From Cryphonectria parasitica EP155 (Eukaryota; Ascomycota; Sordariomycetes; Diaporthales; Cryphonectriaceae): 64,000 nt of DNA. A program made the translations under genes and the position numbers. The notes beneath the pieces are model-generated. The model was not told where the DNA came from and did not search any database. It was given only the letters and a program-made list of their open reading frames with translations. This document shows positions 56,832 through 64,000 of this stretch, in pieces; position 1 is the stretch's first letter, and each line of letters starts with the position of its first letter. The stretch lies in NCBI RefSeq assembly GCF_011745365.1, contig NW_024468911.1, positions 1,668,759-1,732,758 of the forward strand, in the 5' to 3' direction.

Positions 56832-58658
56832 CTAGAGTATCGATAGGATTTGCTTCGTCATAGCCAGCACCTTTTCCTCTTCCAGCCTCCTGGCTACGAG
56901 CTGAAGACTAATGGGCATGCCATGGAGAAGATCGGGTTCATCTGGAGAGGGTTTTGAATCAGAGACGACACTTCACTCCCACGTTTAAACATGGATGAGA
57001 GAAACTTACATTCAGCGTGAACCGCTTTGCAGATGTCATTCAGCGGTGTGTAGGAGTCCTCTTTGAGAGGCTCATCGACGCTCTTGTCTACAGTCAATCC
57101 CGTGGGAAACGATACGCACGAGTAGTCCAGGACGTTGAAAACACCGGTATACCCAACTAGAACTCATGTTGAATTAGCACGAAAGGATTGAAAGAACTCG
57201 GTAGTAATTTGTAGACACGCACCATGCTTGAACTGGCCGTTCTTTGCCGAGCTAAAAGGCGTTGTAGGGCAGAGGATTGCGTCGATCCCCGCCGCGTTCC
57301 ACCTCTCCAGGTATCGCCTTTGGAGATCAGTGCGCTCAAGATGAATCTGCCACATGTCGTACGTGCCCAGCTCGGTCGCAACCTCGTAGAACTTCATCTC
57401 GGGCCTCATGGGCTCACCGGACCGCGCCAGCTCCTTTTTGATCGACTTGGCCCCGTCGGCGACAAACATCCGGCCCAAGAGCCTCAGTCCCTGGAGCTGG
57501 TCCTTGGGATCCCAGTCCACAATTTCATGGCCAGAAGCTCGCAGCTTGTCCACTGTGTTCTTCAAGGCCCGGGTGACGGGGGGCGTGGGCGTCACTATGC
57601 CATCATTGTACATGACGGCAATCTTGAGCTTTTTGGGCAGGCTGACCTCGCGCCAGGGGATCGGCACCATGCGAGGGTCATGAAGCCACGGCTCGGCGTC
57701 CACAACCGTCTTGGCCTCGAGCGTGATGTCCTCCAGCGTCCTCGCCAAGGGCCCATTCACGCTCTGGACAGCCTCCTGCCCGCTCATCCCGCTGCGGCAC
57801 TTGAGAGTGGGAAAGCGGCCAAAGCTGGGCCGCAGGGTGAAGATGCCGGTGCAGGCCGCAGGAATGCGCAGGCTTCCACCGATGTCTGTCCCGATTCCGA
57901 GGCAGCTGCCTTTGAAGGCAATCAGTGCAGACTCACCGCCACTGCTGCCGCCCGAGGTCAGCTGCCTGTTGATCGGGTTGACGGTCCGGCCGAAGAGGTT
58001 GTTAACGCTCTCGGCGATCATCATGGCGGTGGGCACGTTCGTCTTCACGTAGAACACGGCGCCTGCTTCTTCTAGCATTGTTACAAGTGTGGAGTCATAG
58101 GCCGCGGGATCGCCGACGTGGCTTACAAAGCCGACTGTTGCATCGAGGTCCTTCAGGTTGAAGTTGTCCTTGAGAGAAATAGGGAGACCATGCAGAGGGC
58201 CCTTGGGCTTGCCTGTACGGGCCAGGTGCTCATCGCAGGCTGTTGCTGTCTCCAGAGCCCGGTCGAAGCACGTCTCAGACAGGCAGTTTGTCTGCGATCA
58301 AAAGGTTCAGAAATAATGATTCGCAGTCAAGCAAGTAAAAATAACATACCAGTTGATGAGCGGCGGCTGCCCTCTTGCAGAAAGCTTTGGTAACATTCAC
58401 AGACTTGAGAGCACCGGAGGAGAGCCTTGCTACCAGCTCCGAGGCGGAGAGGTCAGTGATGGCGAGCTCTTCCTCGGTGAACCACCCAGAAGTTTTGGGC
58501 CAGCTCGTCACGTCGTTCTGGGACACCAGAGGCAGCAGATCTCCTGGAATGACCCATTCCTTGGGTATCGAGGCCAAGAGTGCTGCCCTCTTTTTTGCAG
58601 CAACTTGTTCCCAAGAGGCTCCTCCTTCTTGCATATCTCCGGCGTTGGTATCAGACAT
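56832..58658 (-). CDS. amidase (amidase-signature family)
   Basis: Four exons, 58658-58350, 58291-57223, 57156-57010 and 56941-56832, with introns of 58, 66 and 68 bp; all phases close to 544 aa, about normal for fungal general amidases. The catalytic triad is visible: Lys144 in GLPISLKDNFN, cis-Ser219 in TSGGSSGGES and nucleophile Ser243 in GIGTDIGGSLR. The C-terminal HGMPISLQLVARRLEEEKVL motif is typical. Amidases hydrolyse carboxamides to the acid and ammonia; acetamidase-type members support nitrogen or carbon use. No signal peptide, so cytosolic. It is convergent with the PTH11-like gene. The exact substrate cannot be told. Confidence 0.95.
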
Positions 58659-59459
58659 TTTAATGCTGGTAACTGGAAAGTGAAGGATTTGGAAATCGAC
58701 GAAATTCTGTTTCTCGAGGCCAACTATTTGGTCTTTATATATCTGCGTTTTAATGATGGGTTGAGGCTTGTGTATTGCTAGGTCGTCGGGGTGATATCCC
58801 CAAAGGATCGTGTACTAAGCCGTAGAAGGCAGACTACGAACTCGCCAAAGCGTAGGCGAACAAAAGTGCCGCTGCGGCCAAGCCGATGACCGGAATAGAG
58901 AGGCAGTTTGTTTATTGCCGTCTATGCCCGCAGTGTTTGGCTCTTAGGCAAAAACGTAGGGCAATGTGGGCAAGATAAGACCCGATCGGCTCCCGCGGTG
59001 GCTTTTCTGGACGGTAAAGATAGGAACCCGCCGCACTAGGCATCTAATGAATGATATTCCATCTTTAAATAGAAGCTTTCCATGCTATCTCGAAGAGGAA
59101 AATCACACCCTAGTGTACACTGTCCTGGATGTGGACGAGTCTTTACCTTACCTGATCAACTGCGGTGTTTGTGTTTGAAAGGCCAGAACATGTCAGCACA
59201 AGACAGCGCTGTTCTTAGTCCTTCATATGTCAATGCCCGATACCAGAGAGGCTTGGCGAACCTTGCTAGAAGCTTGGACTCTTGGACGTGATTGACAATG
59301 ATTACATCATTTCGAAGCCACGATTAATACGTCCCACAAAAAACAACAAGATTACCATCCACGAAGTCCACGTCACTGCCTAGGACACACAAACAACATC
59401 TCGGGACGGATGGGAAATACGACTTCAGACGCCTCTGGCATCAAAAAATCACAATTGCC
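58659..59459. other. intergenic region, divergent promoter area
   Basis: Between the divergent amidase and exopolyphosphatase genes. No gene is supported. Confidence 0.5.
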
Positions 59460-60833
59460 ATGGCCTTGAAAATCGCCACCCTCCTCATATCTACGCTCCT
59501 AGCGTCCACAGGGGCGAGCGCATTGCTGCCTCGACCCGAATGGGACCCGCTAAAGCAGCAAGTGCCACTATCACTCGGCGCGCCGGTCAAAGGCGTTGGG
59601 CACTTTAGCGAATGGAGCCGCGACACCAAGAAGCGCTTTCTCATCGACTGGCAGGCAGGAAGGGAAGCAGAATGGAGCATCGTGCAGGGCAACGAAGCCG
59701 GCGATCTCGACAGCATGACGGCAGCCTTGACCTGGGCCTACCATCTCGAGCACTCGACGGCCAACACATCCGAACCCCTCAAGGTCATCGCGCTGCTGCA
59801 GACGCCGACGCATGCTCTTGACCTCCGGCCGGAGAACAAACTGGCCCTGCATCGCTCGCAGATGACGCCTGGCCACGAAGATCTGTTGACGTCCGACGAG
59901 CTGCCTGAGGATCCAGAAACCCTGGGGCCAAAGCTGCGCGGGATCGTGTTGGTCGACCACGCCAAGCCGTTGCGGAAATGGCAAGGCGCCAAGATCCTCA
60001 GTATCTTTGATCACCATGTCGACACGGGAACCGCTCCGGATGCTGAACCTCGCATCTTTGAGAAAACAGCGAGCTGTACGACGATTGTTGCCAGTCAGAT
60101 GCTCGACGAGCTAGAGGACCTACCTGAGGAGTACCACATGCCGCACGAACTGCTCGAGTTGGTTCTGCGTGCCATCGCCATTGACTCGAGTGGTCTGACG
60201 GATGATATCACCACGGAAGCGGATCGTCGTGTCTCCAAGCGTCTTCTAGAGCGCAGCAATTGGGCCGGAAAGAAGCTGGACAACGTCATGGAACGTCTCA
60301 ACGATGAGCTCAAGAAGGCCAAGAAAGACCTTGACCATCTAGGCCTTCGAGATCTCCTCCGTCGGGATTGGAAAGGCGATATAGTCGACACGCCCTCGCC
60401 ACGGACGCCGACCGTCAGTCTCGGCTTTGCTTCCATCCCGTACTCGATGGACGAGCAGATCAAGAAGACAGATTTCCAGGAACTGTTTAACTGGTTTGCG
60501 GTCGAGGCTGCCTGGACGGCTGAGGTAGGCGTCGACCTCAGTGTCATTCTGAGCAAGTACAAGATCAAGAAAAAGGGGGAGAAGAAGAAGAAGATCAGGG
60601 AGCTCACCCTCATCGTGCGTGACGACGTGCGGATCAACCAGGAACAGGCGGATGCTCTATTTCGGACAGTGAAGAAGGCGCTGGAGGACAACAATGACCT
60701 GGATCTAGTACCATGGCATAGAAGTGATGAGCTCTCTCCTCGGCAGATGGTGTGGGTGGAGAAATCTGGCGCCAGCAGAAAGGTTGTCAAGCCGATTGTT
60801 GAAGAGGCCGTGATGAACTGGGACGAAATTTGA
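59460..60833 (+). CDS. exopolyphosphatase, DHH family (PPX1-like)
   Basis: Single exon, 457 aa. Residues 1-21 are a hydrophobic signal-like segment (MALKIATLLISTLLASTGASA). Family motifs in order: GNEAGDLDSMTAALTWAY (D82, D84), IVLVDHAKPL (D166, H167), IFDHHVDTG (D184, H185, H186) and AIAIDSSGLTDD, the metal-binding residues of DHH phosphoesterases. The C-terminal DHHA2-type domain begins near TPTVSLGFASIPYSM and includes a Lys-rich loop (KIKKKGEKKKKI). Yeast Ppx1 cleaves terminal phosphates of polyphosphate in the cytosol and mitochondrial fractions. Here a signal peptide points to the secretory route, vacuole or cell wall, which would be a different location; it could also be a weak mitochondrial signal. 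Confidence 0.92.
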   Translation: MALKIATLLISTLLASTGASALLPRPEWDPLKQQVPLSLGAPVKGVGHFSEWSRDTKKRFLIDWQAGREAEWSIVQGNEAGDLDSMTAALTWAYHLEHSTANTSEPLKVIALLQTPTHALDLRPENKLALHRSQMTPGHEDLLTSDELPEDPETLGPKLRGIVLVDHAKPLRKWQGAKILSIFDHHVDTGTAPDAEPRIFEKTASCTTIVASQMLDELEDLPEEYHMPHELLELVLRAIAIDSSGLTDDITTEADRRVSKRLLERSNWAGKKLDNVMERLNDELKKAKKDLDHLGLRDLLRRDWKGDIVDTPSPRTPTVSLGFASIPYSMDEQIKKTDFQELFNWFAVEAAWTAEVGVDLSVILSKYKIKKKGEKKKKIRELTLIVRDDVRINQEQADALFRTVKKALEDNNDLDLVPWHRSDELSPRQMVWVEKSGASRKVVKPIVEEAVMNWDEI

Positions 60834-62348
60834 AAGACGGACGTAAATGAGAGTGCCCATCCACAGAGGATGCCATTCTCAATGTAGACATTATAGAAAG
60901 ATCATTGCAGTCAAACTGACGATTCCAAAGCAAACCTGGAGCCGAACTTGCAATGCCAAAGTTTCTCATCATCCTAAAAGGGTCAATGGTTGCTCTTGAG
61001 AAGCCGTAAATCGAGTTCTGACAAGGGTGTTACAAGTGCCTTCACCCGCCAACCATTCTCCGTATCCAGGTTCGATCGGTCAGTGTCAATGGTAATCAAG
61101 ATGGATCGACTGGACAGGAAATGCGGGCGCTCGGCATCTCCTCTGCGTATCAGCTGCGTTATATGAACTTGCATGTATCATGTCAGACCCACGACAGATA
61201 TGCGAAGCAGGACTAATGACTTGTATTATAATTACACAGGCTCCGCTATTTCTTCACATGCGCCGAGGCATGAAAATCGGCCTTGACGGTGGATCCAGTC
61301 TCCTGATTATAATATAGCGATTAGAATTAGAGATTACGGTCTTGAGAGGTCACAACATGCAGCAGCATCGGACAGGCTTCGAATAGCACAAATCTTACCG
61401 ACTTGTTGCTGACTCCGATCCTGAATGTGGCTTGATTGACACTGCAGGATTTAAAGTTTAGCGTTCCCATCCATGTTTCAACAACGCCTTTTCCGTTGTG
61501 CGTGGCGGCTTGACCGTTAAGCCTCGGCTCGCTCCACCGAAAAGGAACCACATCGTACTAAAATCTTCCCTTCAACTCCTTTCATGAGGTGACGTCGATA
61601 AGGCCTACGGAAACGGAGTTGGACCAACCTCTTCTGCCCGCTCCGTCCCACCACGGACCAAGAAACCCGCCGGGGCGCGAGGCCGAGCCGTAAGCCTGCG
61701 TCTATTACTGAAATACTGTGTACTGTTTCCCTTTACTGGCTTTTCCTCCGACACGTCAGAGATTGTCGGGGCGCGGCTCAAGCTGCCAGGCCCCAGGGGG
61801 GGTCCGCTTCTGACAGTCAGATGGAGTTGGCCATGCCGAGGAACATTGTATGATGCAGTGGAGCACGGAGAGCCGAAAGGTGCCTACTAGGCCCAGTCGC
61901 AGTTTTGACAGATCGAATTCCCGTTGTCTTCGCGTCCGGGAACGTTGGATCAAGTGCGACGGGCGACGTTCGCAGGGTTCCTTTTTTGGGTTTTGCTCGG
62001 CGAGGTACCCGCGCGCAGGGGGGCCCAGGATTAGATACGTACGTGTTGCTGTCCTTATTTATATATAACAAATATGTGATCCAACAAAACTTTGCAAAGA
62101 TTCCCATCCAGGGTACTTACTCATACCGAACTTTATCACCACCACCAACACTCCCTACTGAGAAAAGTCTATCGGCGCAAACCCGCACTGCTAAGTCGAC
62201 TGAGACACACAACGTATTTGATTTCGGCGCCACCGCCTACACTTTGACGCCAACATTCTCTCCCGGTTTTTTTCTTACACCGCAAAATTCAACCTTCATA
62301 CAGACATCAACACCATCTCCCTCTCCCACAACCCCTGGACAAGTCATC
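60834..62348. other. intergenic region and promoter of the P450 gene
   Basis: No gene supported. A TATTTATATATAACA stretch at 62055-62070 lies 280 bp before the P450 start codon and could serve as a TATA box. The leader is rich in CACC repeats and pyrimidines. Confidence 0.5.
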
Positions 62349-64000
62349 ATGGCAGAGACAGCAGTACCAATCCCGTCCCCTCCGGGGCTGCCTCTCATCG
62401 GCAATGTCACAGACATCGACCCCAACTTTCCTCTGGGCTCATTATTGAACATGGCAGAGACTTATGGTACGTCGTCTTGAAAAACCAAAAAAACCCAAAA
62501 AAAAAAAAAAAACCCAAAAAAAAAATAATAAATCGAGAGAGTCAAAAGAATTCCCGGGACTGACACACACACTCTCTGTCTCTCATGATCAGGTGAGATA
62601 TACCGGATGAACCTCGCAGGAAGAAGCGTGGCCGTGGTATCCTCATACGCCCTCATCAATGAGGTCTGCAACGAGAAGCGGTTCAAGAAGGAGATCAAGG
62701 GCGTGCTCTCCGAAGTCAGGTCGGGCGTGCACGACGGCCTCTTCACGGCCAAGGGACCCGAGGAGCCCAACTGGGGGATCGCCCACAGGGTGCTGATGCC
62801 CGCCTTCGGCCCCATGTCCATCAACGGCATGTTCGAGGACATGCACGACATTGCGAACCAGCTGGCCATGAAGTGGGCGCGGCACGGGCCCAGCCACCCC
62901 ATCAAGGTCACCGACGACTTCACGCGGCTGGCCTTGGACACGCTGGCCCTGTGCTCCATGGACTACCGGTTCAACTCTTTCTACCACGACGAGATGCATC
63001 CTTTTATCGAGGCCATGGGTGGGTTTCTGGTCGAATCGGGCAACCGCTCGCGGCGTGCTCTCCCGTCCATCTTCTACCGGGAAGCAGATCGGAAGTACGA
63101 GAAGGACATTGAGATCATGCGCAAGACGGCCGATGATGTGCTCAAGTACAGAAAGGAGAACCCTTCTGATCGCAAAGACCTGTTGAATGCCATGCTTAAC
63201 GGCAAGGATCCGAAAACAGGCCAGAAAATGACGGATCAGAGCATTACGGATAACCTCATCACATTCTTGATCGCAGGCCACGAGACTACTGGCGGCACGC
63301 TGTCGTTTGCCTTTTACAACCTGCTCAAGCACCCCGAGGTGTACCGCAAGGCACAGCAGGAGGTTGACGAGGTTGTGGGCACAGGACCCATCACAGTGGA
63401 GCACGTCTCGAAACTGCAGTATATTCAGGCTGTAAGTGACCTCTTTCCTTTGACGTTGACCAGATGACGCCGCACTATGGCAGGATCGGAACTGACATGA
63501 GAAACCCGCCTCTGCCCCAAAACAGATCCTGCGTGAAACGTTACGACTCACGCCCACCATTGCCAGTATAGCCGTCAGCCCACGCAAAGATGAGATTATT
63601 GGTGGCAAGTACCAGTTGACAACCCAAGACACACTGCTGCTCCTGGTTGCAAAATCACAAGTCGACCCTGCTGTCTTTGGAGAGACGGCACAAGAATTCC
63701 AGCCCGAGAGGATGCTGGAGGACAACTTCAACCGCCTCAACAAAGAATTCCCCAACTCCTGGAAGCCCTTTGGCAATGGCGAGAGAGCGTGTATTGGACG
63801 GCCTTTTGCCTGGCAGGAAGCAACACTGGCCATCGCCCTCCTCCTGCAGAACTTCAACTTTATGTTTGACGATCCCAGCTACACGCTGACGCTGCAACAA
63901 ACGCTCACCATCAAGCCGAAAGACTTCCAGATGCGCGCGGTACTCCGCCACGGGCTCACAGCCACTCAGCTGGAACATCGGCTCAACGGTACCACACCCA
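62349..64000 (+). CDS. CYP505-type cytochrome P450, partial at right edge
   Basis: Exons 62349-62466, 62593-63431 and from 63526 past the edge, with introns of 126 and 94 bp; phases close. The start is MAETAVPIPSPPGLPLIGNV, with no membrane anchor, as in soluble CYP505s. The I-helix AGHETTGG begins at A267. The K-helix ExxR is ETLR (E323, R326) and the heme loop is FGNGERACIGRPFA with Cys408. The whole domain follows Bacillus P450 BM3/fungal P450foxy, in which an FMN/FAD reductase is fused at the C-terminus and fatty acids are hydroxylated near the omega end. The reductase should lie beyond 64000 and is not visible, so the fusion is inferred from similarity. Intron 1 is strikingly A-rich (A17 block). 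Confidence 0.92.

Noticed and set aside
57224..58075. 283-codon plus-strand frame
   Set aside because: Antisense shadow of amidase exon 2.
61905..62348. Upstream in-frame extension of the P450
   Set aside because: The extra residues are low complexity; the Met at 62349 gives the normal CYP505 N-terminus PxPPGLPLIGN.
62643..63857. 404-codon minus-strand frame
   Set aside because: It lies exactly antisense to the P450 exons and its composition is that of a shadow frame (His/Val/Arg-rich, no family).
1..64000. Repeat-induced point mutation (RIP) as the cause of the relics
   Set aside because: Most lesions are single-base frame changes, which RIP does not cause, and the relic regions are not obviously stripped of C/G; only a few stops could fit.
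1..64000. Intact transposons, rRNA or CRISPR arrays
   Set aside because: No transposase/reverse-transcriptase motifs, terminal repeats, rRNA-like sequence or regularly spaced repeats were seen.

Overview
The window is nuclear DNA of a filamentous ascomycete (Pezizomycotina, most likely a Sordariomycete). The support is short introns of about 55-150 bp with GT..AG borders inside well-spaced genes, an intron-bearing tRNA-Ile, a listerin-type E3 ligase, a PTH11/rhodopsin-type fungal membrane protein, a fungal HNH-nuclease protein and the P450 part of a CYP505-type fused monooxygenase. There are no operons, phage genes or CRISPR arrays. Gene models with exons were built by hand; several close exactly in phase across all splice sites (7TM protein, 12.8 kb secreted protein, HNH protein, CorA-like protein, kinase-like protein, PTH11-like protein, amidase, P450).

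Layout. 0-6.5 kb: a possible small membrane-protein ORF, a secreted HEXXH metalloprotease (minus) and a frameshifted conserved fungal gene. 7-14 kb: a seven-TM protein with a Cys-rich outer domain (plus), a disordered protein (minus) and a secreted or membrane protein with a hydrophobic tail (plus). 14.4-19.3 kb: LTN1/RKR1 listerin (minus), a core ribosome-quality-control gene. 22-26 kb: a mitochondrial-type membrane protein and a small disordered protein. 27.2 kb: tRNA-Ile(AAU) whose intron is a perfect palindrome.

27-49.5 kb is the accessory part. It holds at least five gene relics (F-box-like protein, large secreted chitinase/killer-toxin-like protein, SMP-30/gluconolactonase-like protein, cytochrome P450, O-methyltransferase) scattered in long non-coding stretches. 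Among them sit three apparently intact lineage-type genes: a 255-aa unknown, an HNH-nuclease protein and a 1532-aa protein that joins a large cytosolic region to a CorA-like membrane module.

49.7-64 kb returns to ordinary dense gene space: an aminoglycoside-phosphotransferase-fold kinase-like protein (minus), an uncharacterised HEXXH protein (plus), a PTH11-like membrane protein (plus), an amidase (minus), a DHH-family exopolyphosphatase with a signal peptide (plus), and the 5' part of a CYP505-type gene that runs off the right edge.

There is no obvious joint pathway. The relics of P450, O-methyltransferase and gluconolactonase types are the sort of genes found in secondary-metabolite or catabolic clusters, so the 27-49 kb stretch may be the remains of accessory metabolic DNA. 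That is inference. The most unusual intact item is the CorA-like fusion protein.
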